A stretch of 62,581 nucleotides of DNA from JAVBOO01 sp031550435 (lineage in GTDB: Bacteria; Bacillota; Clostridia; Lachnospirales; WRAX01): contig JAVBOO010000010.1 in the NCBI GenBank assembly GCA_031550435.1, positions 1-62,581 of the forward strand. The letters are read 5' to 3'. The translations under genes were made by a program, and so were the position numbers. This document shows, piece after piece, positions 34,568-44,135 of this stretch (its first letter is position 1; every line of letters begins with the position of its first letter). The notes below the pieces were generated by a model. The model worked only from the letters and a program-made list of their open reading frames with translations. It was not told the DNA's origin and made no database searches.

Positions 34568-36338
34568 TTAAAACCGCCTCCGATCCCGCTTTAAAAGCGT
34601 TGCCGTCTTCGGTGCTTCCGCCTATTTGCGAATCATAAATCCCCCTGTACTCCTCGCATGAAGTCATAAGCTCTTCATGTGAGCCAAACCCGGCCTGCCT
34701 TCCGTTAGCAAGCACCAGTATTTTATCCGTACGCATTACTGTTGAAATTCTTTGCGATATTAGTATACAGCTCATGTGCGATATTCCGCTCCTGAGTCTG
34801 TCCAGCACTTTCGCCTCCGTCAAAGCATCAAGAGCGCTTGTACAATCGTCCAGAATCAAGAGCTCTGGCTTGGAAGCCAGCGCCCTTGCTATAGAAAGAC
34901 GCTGTTTCTGCCCTCCGGAAAGGTTGATTCCGCCCTGACCAAGCATAGTATCATAGCCGTCTTTAGAAGCAGTTACAAACTCGTCTGCCATTGCTATGCG
35001 CGCGCACTCGCACATTTCTTCCTCGCTTAAATCCCGGTTGCCGGCCAGAATGTTCTCGCGTATTGTTCCGGTGAAAAGCATCGGAGCCTGAGGAACTATC
35101 GATACTCGCTTGCGAAGCTCAAACGGCGTTATATTGCTTATATCTTCGCCCGCGAAAATAATTTTTCCTCCACTTATACCGTAAAACTTGAGCAAAAGAG
35201 CGGCAAGAGAGCTTTTGCCCGAACCGGTCGGCCCTATAACGCCCAAAGTCTGACCCCTGCCGATACTAAAGCTTATGCCGGCAAGCGCAATATCCCCGGT
35301 CGCAAGCGGATATTCAAACCAAACTCCGTTCAACTCGAGTATACTCTCAGCGTTGTATGCCCCGCCTTCCCTTGCCGGTGCTTCATAGTCCTCACTGTCG
35401 GGCATGTTCATAAGCTCGGCGATTCTTGAATATGATGCCTTTGTTCTGACAAAAACATTAAGCATATTAGAGATCATAGTCATTGAAACAAGAATCTGAG
35501 TCATGTACGTTACAAACGCCATTATCTGCCCTATCTCCATTTCACCCTTCGGAACAAGGCTTACGCCGACAAAAAGTACCAAGACTATTCCCGCGTTGCC
35601 GGCAAGATTACTGACCGGTGAAAACATACTCATAATCCTGCTCGCTTTAATCGTTGTGCGAGACAAGAGTTCGTTTGCCTGCTCAAAGCGCTGCTCTTCG
35701 TGCCTAAACCTGCCGAATGCTTTAACAAGCCGAATACCGATCAGATATTCTCTGACAGTCGTATTCATACGGTCGATCGCGGTTTGAACCTTCGCAAAAA
35801 CAGGATATGAGAGCTTCATGCTCAAGCCGATAGATAAAAATGATACGAAAACAACACCGGCTATTATAGGCAGCAACCGTATGTTTAGCCTTGACGCAAG
35901 TATTATACCGCCTATGCAGACAACCGGAGCTTTGACAAAGATGCGCATTATACCGTTGATAAAGTTTGTGAGCTGGGTCACATCATTTGTCAGTCTCGTT
36001 ACCAGCGAACCTCCGTCATACTGCTCCGCATCGGAAACAGACAGTTTTTGGATCTTTATAAACAAATCCCGGCGCATATCCGCTCCGAAATTCTGAGAAG
36101 CCTTTGAGCTGAATACGTTGCGAAGACATGCAAAAACCGCGCCGAGTGCCGTCATCAGCACCATCAGCGCGCCTATGCGCAAAACTGTATTAAAATCAGA
36201 TTTTTTGACGCCCTCGTCAACGGCTTTTGCAAGAAGCTGAGGCTGCATGAGATCACAAAGCGCTTCGCCTGCAACGCAGCTGACGGACGCAACAAACAGC
36301 TTCCGATACTTAGGCCAATATTTCAGTATAAAGTCCAC
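34560..36338 (-). CDS. ABC exporter half, degenerate-site subunit
   Basis: About 592 residues with the same architecture as its partner. Walker A GPTGSGKSSLAA and signature LSGGQKQR are intact, but Walker B reads LILDDCTSALD (Asp instead of catalytic Glu) and the H-loop reads ISQRIST (Gln instead of His). This is the classic non-hydrolysing site of heterodimeric exporters. The GTG at 36338 is preferred over a TTG at 36353 because AGAAGG is spaced 6 bases before it while the TTG has no site. First gene of the pair. Confidence 0.9.
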   Translation of the reverse strand: MDFILKYWPKYRKLFVASVSCVAGEALCDLMQPQLLAKAVDEGVKKSDFNTVLRIGALMVLMTALGAVFACLRNVFSSKASQNFGADMRRDLFIKIQKLSVSDAEQYDGGSLVTRLTNDVTQLTNFINGIMRIFVKAPVVCIGGIILASRLNIRLLPIIAGVVFVSFLSIGLSMKLSYPVFAKVQTAIDRMNTTVREYLIGIRLVKAFGRFRHEEQRFEQANELLSRTTIKASRIMSMFSPVSNLAGNAGIVLVLFVGVSLVPKGEMEIGQIMAFVTYMTQILVSMTMISNMLNVFVRTKASYSRIAELMNMPDSEDYEAPAREGGAYNAESILELNGVWFEYPLATGDIALAGISFSIGRGQTLGVIGPTGSGKSSLAALLLKFYGISGGKIIFAGEDISNITPFELRKRVSIVPQAPMLFTGTIRENILAGNRDLSEEEMCECARIAMADEFVTASKDGYDTMLGQGGINLSGGQKQRLSIARALASKPELLILDDCTSALDALTEAKVLDRLRSGISHMSCILISQRISTVMRTDKILVLANGRQAGFGSHEELMTSCEEYRGIYDSQIGGSTEDGNAFKAGSEAVLNG

Positions 36339-36363
36339 ATTATACCTTCTCAAACACGATTTG

Positions 36364-36455
36364 CTAAGCGCTGAATCAATGGGATTTCAACGAAAATTGC
36401 TAAGATAGCCAAAAACGGTTATAACGATACCGACAGCCGCTGCGGCTTTGTTCTT
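36364..36455 (+). repeat. Repeat family C, copy 2 (partial)
   Basis: CTAAGCGCTGAATCAATGGG then ATTTCAACGAAAATTGC, as in copies 1 and 3; the right end is diverged and replaced by an AGCCGCTGCGGCT palindrome. Confidence 0.65.
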
Positions 36456-36459
36456 CTAT

Positions 36460-37392
36460 TCACATCTGTTCGGATGCTCTGCGGAGCCTGTCGGACTCTC
36501 TCCAGATTTCGTCGCAAAAAGGTCTCGTCTCATCGTTTTTTTCGGACGCAATACTCTCGGCAAGCTCCAGAAAAGGAGCAAACCGGTCCCTTGCGTCTTT
36601 CAGCGCTTCGATGGTTAGATCGCTCCATATCTTTGATTTCGCGTAAAATTCACTTAGTCTTAAACCGCGGATAAGCTCGTTAATATCATACTCGGCTCTG
36701 TATTCTTCGACAGAATAACCGTTACTTCCTGTCTCGACTATCGAATACGGCGCTCCCGGTCTCATATCCAACGGTAAACCGCAAGAACCGGGGTTAATGA
36801 GCAGTTTGCCGCCCATTTGTAAAAACCACTGCACATGAGAGTGACCCATTGCGAATATCCCGCCCGGAGCGGCGTTCATAGCGTTTATAAGCTCGGTATT
36901 ACCCGAAACCGCTTGCCTCAGCCTTTGAAGATGCTCTTCGTGGCTAAAAGCGGATAAATCCATCTCCTTAGCGAACTTGTAGCTACGGAAAAGTCCAAAC
37001 TCGAGAACACCGAAATGGTTCTTCACCGAATGAGCAGAAAAAACTCGGCAGTCGTCAGTACTGTATTCATTTTTCTCGGGAAGCCCGACAAGCCAATTAT
37101 AGCTTTGTTCGCTCATATGCTCCAGATTCCAGTCAAGCGCGGCGAACTGCTCGAAACGTTTCTCGCCGATTTTTCTGCCCGTCTCGGCGAGTCCCTCTTC
37201 TTTGTTTCCTCTGACATATACTGCGTTTTTCACACTGCTAAGCTCACGGACTATCTCGTTTGGATAAGGAAAATCTTGAAAATAGTCTCCCAGAAAAAAA
37301 TACCTGTCTACATTCCTGTTTGCCGCATCGCCCAGCACCGCCCTCAGTGCCGGCAAGTTTCCGTGAATATCGGATATAAAAGCAAGTCTCAT
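36460..37392 (-). CDS. Calcineurin-like metallophosphoesterase
   Basis: A 310-residue protein of the YfcE/MJ0936-type phosphodiesterase family. Metal-binding motifs in order: FISDIHGNLPAL (Asp8, His10), LGDYFQDFP, VRGNKEE, FSAHS and MGHSHVQW, followed by NPGSCGLP. The C-terminal 70 residues are an added helical tail. Likely hydrolyses small phosphodiesters or phosphomonoesters; substrate unknown. It starts with ATG after AAGGGGG and lies 10 bases after polC, so it is probably the last gene of that operon. Confidence 0.88.
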   Translation of the reverse strand: MRLAFISDIHGNLPALRAVLGDAANRNVDRYFFLGDYFQDFPYPNEIVRELSSVKNAVYVRGNKEEGLAETGRKIGEKRFEQFAALDWNLEHMSEQSYNWLVGLPEKNEYSTDDCRVFSAHSVKNHFGVLEFGLFRSYKFAKEMDLSAFSHEEHLQRLRQAVSGNTELINAMNAAPGGIFAMGHSHVQWFLQMGGKLLINPGSCGLPLDMRPGAPYSIVETGSNGYSVEEYRAEYDINELIRGLRLSEFYAKSKIWSDLTIEALKDARDRFAPFLELAESIASEKNDETRPFCDEIWRESDRLRRASEQM

Positions 37393-37402
37393 CTGTGCCC
37401 CC

Positions 37403-40400
37403 TTATATAAACGATATTTGGTTGGTATCGCCGAGCCCGTCCAGTATACCGTGCTCCTTCATAGCCGCCGTCACGGTTTTTGTCAGCTTCGTTCTCGATC
37501 GCAGATCTTCTATGGAAATAAACTCTCCGTCTTTTTTCGCCTCGATTATTGTATTTGCCGCATTTTCTCCGAGTCCCGGAACCGCGCAAAACGGAGGAAG
37601 AACCTTACCGTTTGAAATTTTGAATTTCAGCGTGTCCGACGTATAAAGATCTATATCCGCGAACTCATAACCGCGTTCATACATCTCGAGTATCAACTCA
37701 AGCAGAGACATCGCGCTCTCGTCTTTTGCGCTCATTTCGCCGCCAAGCGCGGAAAGCCGCTTGTACTCCGCCCTTGCCCCGGCCTTACCCCTGCACATGA
37801 CTCCGTAGTCAAAGTCGGACAGCTTGACCGAAAACATCGCAGCATAAAACGCGAGAGGGTGATGAATTTTATAGTAGCCGATACGTACGGTCATCATGAC
37901 ATAAGCGACCGCATGACCCTTCGGGAACATATACGATATTTTTTTGCATGAATCGATATACCATTCCGGAACGTTTGCCGCCCTCATAAGCTCGGCTTCC
38001 TCGTCACTGACACCTTTTCCTTTTCTGACGCTCTCCATTATTTTGAACGAACGCAGCTTTTCAACGCCTTTGTTCACCAGGTAGACCATAATATCGTCAC
38101 GCGTAGGTATAATATCTTTAAGCGTTGCCGTTCCGTTTTTAATCAAATCGTAGGCATTACCTATCCAAACGTTTGTGCCGTGAGACAGGCCGGAAATTCG
38201 AACCAGCTCGGAAAAAGTAGCCGGCTTGGTGTCCATAAGCATCTGGCGCACAAACGGTGTTCCGAACTCCGGCAAACCGAGAGAACCCGTCGGGCAGCCG
38301 ATTTGCGCTTCTGTGACTCCGAGAGCCTTCGGGCTTGTGAACAGTGACATTACATCTTTTCTGCCTATATCGATTTTTGTCGGGTCAACACCGGTAAAAT
38401 CGTGAAGCATACGGATAATAGTCGGAACATCATGACCAAGTATATCCAGCTTTAGCAGCCTTCCGCTTATCGAATGATAATCAAAATGCGTTGTCACAAC
38501 ATCAGAGGCGGTGTCATTCGCCGGTCTTTGGACCGGTGTAAACTCATATATGCTTCTCCCGTTCGGAACGACCACCAGACCGCCCGGATGCTGGCCCGTT
38601 GTTTTTTTAACGCCGGTAAGCCCGAGCGTCAGCCTGTTTTCTTCGGCCTTCCTCAGGTTCATACCGTTATCGTCGCAGAACTTTTTAACATAGCCGTAGG
38701 CTGTTTTTGAAGCAAGCGTTCCGATTGTTCCTGCCTTAAACACGTAGCCCGTTCCGAAAAGCTCTTCTGTGAACGCGTGGGCCTTTGCCTGATACTCGCC
38801 GGAGAAGTTCAGATCTATATCCGGTTCTTTATCTCCGTCGAAGCCCAAAAACGTCTCAAAAGGTATATCGTGACCGTCTTTTTTGAGCATAGCGCCGCAG
38901 TTTGGGCATTCCCTGTCAGGCATATCACAGCCGGAGCCGCCTATAAACGATTGTACCTGCTCAGACTCAAAGTCTGTAAACTTGCAACTTTCGCAGTAAT
39001 AATGCGGAGGAAACGGGTTAACTTCCGTGATGGAAGCCATCGTCGCGACAAACGATGAGCCTACCGAGCCTCTTGAACCGACAAGATAACCGTCCTCGAC
39101 AGATTTCTTTACAAGTATTTCCGCTATTACATACATGACCGCAAAGCCGTTCTTTATTATTGAGCCCAGCTCACGCTCAAGCCTGGCTTTAACGGGTGCG
39201 GGAAGCGGATCCCCGTAGAGTTCTTTTGCCCGAGAGTACGATATTTCCGTAAGTCTCGCATCCGAACCCTCTATGTGCGGCGGAAACGTCCCGTTTGGTA
39301 TCGGTAATATCTTCTCGATTAAATCCGCTACGGCATTTGTGTTCTCGACAACGACTTTATACGCGGATTCTTTTCCGAGATAGGAAAACTCCGCCAACAT
39401 CTCGTCAGTTGTCCGTAAATAAAGAGGAAGACTTCTTGGCGCAGTTTGCTCGATACCTTCTTCTTTTTTCTTGTCGGCCTTAGGAGCCGTCAATATTTTT
39501 CTGTAAATTTCGTCCTCCTCGTTAACAAAATGACAGTCGCAGGCGGCAACGGTCGGTTTCCCGCACCTGTCGCCAAGCTCAACGATTCTTCTGTTTATAT
39601 CTCTTAAGTCTTCAACGGAACCCGCGCTGCCGTTGTCAAGCATAAACATGTTGTTGGCAACCGGCTGTATCTCGAGATAGTCATAGTAATCCGCAAGCTC
39701 ATTAAGAAAGCTCTCGCTTTCGCGGTTATGAACCGCCTTAAATATTTCCCCGGCTTCACAGGCACCGCCGAGTATCAAACCCTCGCGCAGTCTTGTAAAC
39801 TCGCTTTTCGGGATCTTCGGACTGTGGTAGTAGTGTTTTATATGTGCGTCAGACACAAGCTCGTACAAATTGCGAAGCCCGGTCAAATTTTTTACGAGTA
39901 TGATGGCATGGCTCGAGTGAAGCTTTTTCTTGTCTTCGCATTTTTCTGCAAACTCGTTCACCTGTTTCAGCGTCGTAATGCCCTGTTCCAAGAAATATCT
40001 CCGCGCATGGCTGAATATGCCGGAACAGGCCTTTGCGTCATCCTCGGCTCTGTGGTGATGAGCGAGCGCAACGCCAATATGCTTACACACAGCGTCGAGC
40101 CTGTGCCTTCCCAGCTCCGGAAACAGCGCCCTGGATAGCTCCAGAGTACAAAATCTGCTGTTGTTGACTGACATACCCAGTTTTTCGGCATGAAAGGAAA
40201 TAAACGGTACATCAAACTCGGCATTATGAGCGGCAAGCACAGCGGAACCGACAAACTCAAGGAATTTCGGCATTACCGCCTCTATGCCTTCGGCATCCTT
40301 CAAATCATCGTCTGTTATACCCGTCAGCTCGGTTATTTCCTCGGGCAGCGGCCTTTCGGGGTTGACAAACATGCCGAAACTCCCCGTTATTTCACCATTT

Positions 40401-41776
40401 CTAAGCTTGACCGCGCCGATCTCGATTATCTCGCAGCTTTCCTTTTTCAAGCCGGTCGTTTCGATATCGAATACGACAAATTCATCGTCCAGAGTATATT
40501 CTTTCGGGGCTTTTACAATACGGTTTACATCATCGACAAGATAAGCTTCAACGCCGTAAATGACTTTTATGTCCTGCTTTTTCGCCTCGCTCATGGCCTC
40601 CGGATAAGCCTGAAGCACACCGTGATCTGTTACGGCAATCGCCGTATGCCCATATTCTTTTGCTTTTTTTATGTAGTCGCCGACAGATGCAACTGCGTCC
40701 GTTTGGCTCATCTTCGTGTGTAAATGCAGCTCGACTCTTTTTTTCTCTGCTGTGTCTGTCTTTCCATTTCTTTCGAGTCGCCCTTCGGCAAGCTCTTCCG
40801 CCATCAAAATAAGCTCTTTTGAAAACTCATCATATGTAACCCTGCCGTAAACTTTAACTTCTTTCCCGATTTTCAGAAGATCGATGAAATCTTTCGTGAA
40901 TTTTTCGGGTTTAACGAACAGCTTGACGGTTACGGAATTCGTGTTGTCGGTAACATCAAAAATAACAAGCTTTTTCCCGCTCTTGGTCATCCGCTCGTCA
41001 TAATTGAATATTACACCCTCTATCAGTATTTTTTCTTCGGCGGCAAGCTCTTCGTAAAGCCGAGTTACAATGCCTTCAAGCCTTTTCATGACTTTCACCT
41101 GCTTATGCCTTTTCACGGGCTTTCCTACAGCGTTGTTATATGCGAACGAAGGTTTTTCTTTTGCGGCCGCGGGCCTTGGCTCCTGACTTTTCGGTTCAGA
41201 GGCTTTCACCGTCTCCCAAGGCGGAAGTTCATCGGCTGTTTCGAAAGAGTCGGCGCGCCGTTCCTTCTTAGCCGGCGGCGCGGCAGCATTATCGGCAAGC
41301 ACAACCTTTAAAGGAAATCCGAGTTTTTCCGCCAAAAAGCTTTCGGTCAGCACGTCCGCCTTGAACGACGAAAAAACAAACGAACCCTTCGAGCGGAATT
41401 TCAATATAAGTTTTTCCTGCGCAACTTCCGGAATGCATGCGGAAAGAAGCGCATGGCAGGCAGCGCTTTTGTTTTTAATAGCGCAAAGCAGTTCGTTCCA
41501 GACTTCATCCGGTATCACGGCCTGCTGCTTAGCTTTTGCGCCTTCCTTAAGCATAAAGTTAACGGCCGTGACTGACGGAAATGCGCAAAGCAGTTCGGCT
41601 TCGAGTGCGGCAAACATATCACTTTCGATACTTTCGCAAAGAGTCACGTCGACATTGAGACTTCCGTTGTCCTCATCGACCCAAACCAAATTAACATATG
41701 TACCCGAAAAAGCTTTGATAATGTCCGCATCCGGCACTATTGACCCAAAGACCTCCGGAAAACTTCCCTGATGCAT
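37403..41776 (-). CDS. polC: DNA polymerase III alpha subunit, Gram-positive type
   Basis: A 1457-residue replicative polymerase. Order of parts: an N-terminal domain with a Pro/Lys-rich linker (to about 225), an OB fold (about 230-335), a PHP domain starting VELHLHTKMSQTDAV (about 348), an inserted 3'-5' exonuclease with FVVFDIETTGL (Asp437, Glu439), then the polymerase with a zinc finger (CESC...CPNC) and catalytic PDIDLNFSGEYQ. The exonuclease inside the PHP domain defines PolC rather than DnaE. It synthesises the leading strand and is essential. Preceded by ispG as in other Firmicutes. Confidence 0.98.
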   Translation of the reverse strand: MHQGSFPEVFGSIVPDADIIKAFSGTYVNLVWVDEDNGSLNVDVTLCESIESDMFAALEAELLCAFPSVTAVNFMLKEGAKAKQQAVIPDEVWNELLCAIKNKSAACHALLSACIPEVAQEKLILKFRSKGSFVFSSFKADVLTESFLAEKLGFPLKVVLADNAAAPPAKKERRADSFETADELPPWETVKASEPKSQEPRPAAAKEKPSFAYNNAVGKPVKRHKQVKVMKRLEGIVTRLYEELAAEEKILIEGVIFNYDERMTKSGKKLVIFDVTDNTNSVTVKLFVKPEKFTKDFIDLLKIGKEVKVYGRVTYDEFSKELILMAEELAEGRLERNGKTDTAEKKRVELHLHTKMSQTDAVASVGDYIKKAKEYGHTAIAVTDHGVLQAYPEAMSEAKKQDIKVIYGVEAYLVDDVNRIVKAPKEYTLDDEFVVFDIETTGLKKESCEIIEIGAVKLRNGEITGSFGMFVNPERPLPEEITELTGITDDDLKDAEGIEAVMPKFLEFVGSAVLAAHNAEFDVPFISFHAEKLGMSVNNSRFCTLELSRALFPELGRHRLDAVCKHIGVALAHHHRAEDDAKACSGIFSHARRYFLEQGITTLKQVNEFAEKCEDKKKLHSSHAIILVKNLTGLRNLYELVSDAHIKHYYHSPKIPKSEFTRLREGLILGGACEAGEIFKAVHNRESESFLNELADYYDYLEIQPVANNMFMLDNGSAGSVEDLRDINRRIVELGDRCGKPTVAACDCHFVNEEDEIYRKILTAPKADKKKEEGIEQTAPRSLPLYLRTTDEMLAEFSYLGKESAYKVVVENTNAVADLIEKILPIPNGTFPPHIEGSDARLTEISYSRAKELYGDPLPAPVKARLERELGSIIKNGFAVMYVIAEILVKKSVEDGYLVGSRGSVGSSFVATMASITEVNPFPPHYYCESCKFTDFESEQVQSFIGGSGCDMPDRECPNCGAMLKKDGHDIPFETFLGFDGDKEPDIDLNFSGEYQAKAHAFTEELFGTGYVFKAGTIGTLASKTAYGYVKKFCDDNGMNLRKAEENRLTLGLTGVKKTTGQHPGGLVVVPNGRSIYEFTPVQRPANDTASDVVTTHFDYHSISGRLLKLDILGHDVPTIIRMLHDFTGVDPTKIDIGRKDVMSLFTSPKALGVTEAQIGCPTGSLGLPEFGTPFVRQMLMDTKPATFSELVRISGLSHGTNVWIGNAYDLIKNGTATLKDIIPTRDDIMVYLVNKGVEKLRSFKIMESVRKGKGVSDEEAELMRAANVPEWYIDSCKKISYMFPKGHAVAYVMMTVRIGYYKIHHPLAFYAAMFSVKLSDFDYGVMCRGKAGARAEYKRLSALGGEMSAKDESAMSLLELILEMYERGYEFADIDLYTSDTLKFKISNGKVLPPFCAVPGLGENAANTIIEAKKDGEFISIEDLRSRTKLTKTVTAAMKEHGILDGLGDTNQISFI

Positions 41777-41854
41777 TAAATCACCTTAAAAACTAATTAT
41801 GAACCCATCTTTAGCCGAACCGAATGGCTCGAGGAGCTATTCCGCCAAAAAATA

Positions 41855-42907
41855 TTATAATTTCTCTATTTCTTCCAGCAGGGCTTCCAAAAGCTCCGTT
41901 TCGGCAACTTTTTTTATTATCTTGCCTTTTTTGAATATGAGACCGCAGCCGTTGCCGCCCGCAATACCGACATCCGCTTCCCTCGCCTCACCCGGACCGT
42001 TCACCGCGCAGCCCATTACAGCGATTCTGATGTTCTTTTTCATTGGCAAACATGCTTTCTCGACCTTTTCCGCAAGCTCAATCAACTTTATCTCAGTTCT
42101 GCCGCAAGTCGGGCAAAAAATAAATTCAGGGCCGAATACTCTGAGCTCAAGCGACTGCAGTATGCTCTTCGCCGTATGAATTTCATGAACCGGGTCTGCC
42201 GAGAGTGATACCCTTAATGTATCCCCCAGCCCTCTCGTAAGCAATGAAGCTATGCCGCAGGCCGACTTTACCGAGCCCGTAAGCAAGCTGCCGGACTCTG
42301 TTACCCCGATATGGAACGGGTAGTCGACTTTGTCTGCAAGCAGAGAATACGCGTCAAGACAAAGTTTAACCTTTGAGGCCTTTATGGCGATTATCGTATC
42401 GTAAAACCCGAAATCCTCAAGTATGCCGATATGCCTGAGCGCACTTTCCGCAAGCCCTTCGGCCGAGACTCCGCCGTATTTTTCGATTAGATCTTTTTCG
42501 AGCGAGCCGGAGTTTACTCCGATTCTTATCGGTATATGCCTTTCTTTAGACACATCGACGACTTGGCGTATCCTGTCTTTTGAGCCTATGTTCCCTGGAT
42601 TGATACGAAGTTTGTCCGCCCCGTTCTCCGCGGCCCGTAAAGCAAGCCGATAATCAAAATGAATATCGGCCACAAGCGGTATGTTAATATTTTTCTTTAT
42701 CTCTGCGATAGCATCTGCCGCTTCCGTATTCGGCACGGCGACCCGAACGATTTCGCAGCCGGCCTCTTCCAGCCGGTTTATCTGCGCAACTGTCGCTTTA
42801 ACATCGGCAGTATCGGTGTTGGTCATCGATTGTATCGTGACCGGGCTGCCGCCACCGACGGCTGTTCCGCCGACAAAAACTTTTCGCGAAATTCTTCTGT
42901 TATACAC
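41855..42907 (-). CDS. ispG: 4-hydroxy-3-methylbut-2-en-1-yl diphosphate synthase
   Basis: A 350-residue [4Fe-4S] enzyme (GcpE) of the MEP isoprenoid route that converts MEcPP to HMBPP. TIM-barrel part (VQSMTNTDTADV, PLVADIHFDYRLAL) and C-terminal cluster cysteines CPTCGRTE and CAVNGPGEARE are present. Starts with GTG at 42907; no strong ribosome binding site, so a nearby start cannot be excluded. Same operon as dxr, another MEP enzyme. Confidence 0.96.
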   Translation of the reverse strand: MYNRRISRKVFVGGTAVGGGSPVTIQSMTNTDTADVKATVAQINRLEEAGCEIVRVAVPNTEAADAIAEIKKNINIPLVADIHFDYRLALRAAENGADKLRINPGNIGSKDRIRQVVDVSKERHIPIRIGVNSGSLEKDLIEKYGGVSAEGLAESALRHIGILEDFGFYDTIIAIKASKVKLCLDAYSLLADKVDYPFHIGVTESGSLLTGSVKSACGIASLLTRGLGDTLRVSLSADPVHEIHTAKSILQSLELRVFGPEFIFCPTCGRTEIKLIELAEKVEKACLPMKKNIRIAVMGCAVNGPGEAREADVGIAGGNGCGLIFKKGKIIKKVAETELLEALLEEIEKL

Positions 42908-42948
42908 TCTATCATCTCTCGTTAAGCATTTTTGCCGAAAAATCCGAC

Positions 42949-44055
42949 CTATATTATTTTCAGAATATCACTGAACGCCACAAATACAGCCAATATCATG
43001 AAAAGCACAAGTCCGATGAAATGTACCAAGCCCTCTTTTTCCGGGTTAACCGGCTTTCTTCTTATCGCTTCGATAATCAGAAATACACAGCGTCCGCCGT
43101 CAAGCGCGGGAAGCGGCAAAAGATTAAATATACCTATATTCGCGCTCATCATGGCGCAAAGCATTGCCGCAAACGAAGCAACCTCGCCAACCTTCTTACC
43201 GAATGTCGCGACATGACCTTGAGCATCCGGTTTATTAATGTCCGAAAGCTGTTCGTTAATAATACCCGTCACACCGATAGGCCCTGTCAGTTTATCGACA
43301 CCTAGCTGTAAAGTAACAAGCTTGGAAATCGAAACAAACGTTACTTTGACATAGTAGGTCATGGTGTTAAAACCGGCGGAAACACTGTCAAAGAATCCGG
43401 CTCGGGTCATTCCCGCTGTCAGTTCGTTTTCTTTTTCAAACAGGCCGAGTGTTCTAGACGCTCGAATTCCTATCAGATACTGGTTGTTTTCTTCGTTAAA
43501 AACAGGCTGTATCTGTTTTGTTATTGTCTTGCCGTCTCTGATGATTTTAAAGCTGAGCGGCTCATCTCCGTCCACGTTGACTTTAAACGCAAGATCACTG
43601 AACGAATTTACACTGTAATTGTCAACTTTTACGATCTTGTCTCCCGCTTGCAATCCGGCCTGTTCGGACGGGCTGCCCGAAACAACGGAATCAACGACGG
43701 CCTCTGTGTAACCGCTGAACGAAACCATGATCAGCGAAATAACCAGCGCAAGCACAAAATTCATCAGCGCGCCGGCAATCGAAACCACAAACCTCTGCCA
43801 CACCTTCTTGTTGTTAAATGCTCCGGGGTCTTCGTTCGACTCGTCTTCTCCGAGCATTTTACAAAAACCGCCTATCGGAAACAGCCTCAGCGTAAACAAT
43901 GTTCCGCTCTTCATCTTACGCTTATAAAAAGCAGGACCCATACCTATGGCGAATTCCAGAACGGTGATCTTATTTAGCCTCGCGGCTAAAAAATGACCCC
44001 ATTCGTGTATAACGATTATTGCCCCGAATATAAGTATTGCAAGAATTATCGACAT
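42949..44055 (-). CDS. rseP: Site-2 intramembrane metalloprotease
   Basis: A 368-residue membrane zinc protease (RseP/RasP). The active site HEWGH is at residues 17-21, a PDZ domain lies at about 110-190 (SEQAGLQAGDKIVKV), and the third zinc ligand is in NLLPLPALDGGR. It cleaves anti-sigma factors or signal-peptide remnants in the membrane. Gene order dxr-rseP-ispG is conserved in Firmicutes. GAGAGG precedes the ATG. Confidence 0.95.
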   Translation of the reverse strand: MSIILAILIFGAIIVIHEWGHFLAARLNKITVLEFAIGMGPAFYKRKMKSGTLFTLRLFPIGGFCKMLGEDESNEDPGAFNNKKVWQRFVVSIAGALMNFVLALVISLIMVSFSGYTEAVVDSVVSGSPSEQAGLQAGDKIVKVDNYSVNSFSDLAFKVNVDGDEPLSFKIIRDGKTITKQIQPVFNEENNQYLIGIRASRTLGLFEKENELTAGMTRAGFFDSVSAGFNTMTYYVKVTFVSISKLVTLQLGVDKLTGPIGVTGIINEQLSDINKPDAQGHVATFGKKVGEVASFAAMLCAMMSANIGIFNLLPLPALDGGRCVFLIIEAIRRKPVNPEKEGLVHFIGLVLFMILAVFVAFSDILKII

Positions 44056-44135
44056 GAATTACCTCTCTTTCATAATTAAACATCCTCTTAACCGGCGCGC
44101 ATTTCATTAGGCTTATCCTGCGTTTACATAGTGCG

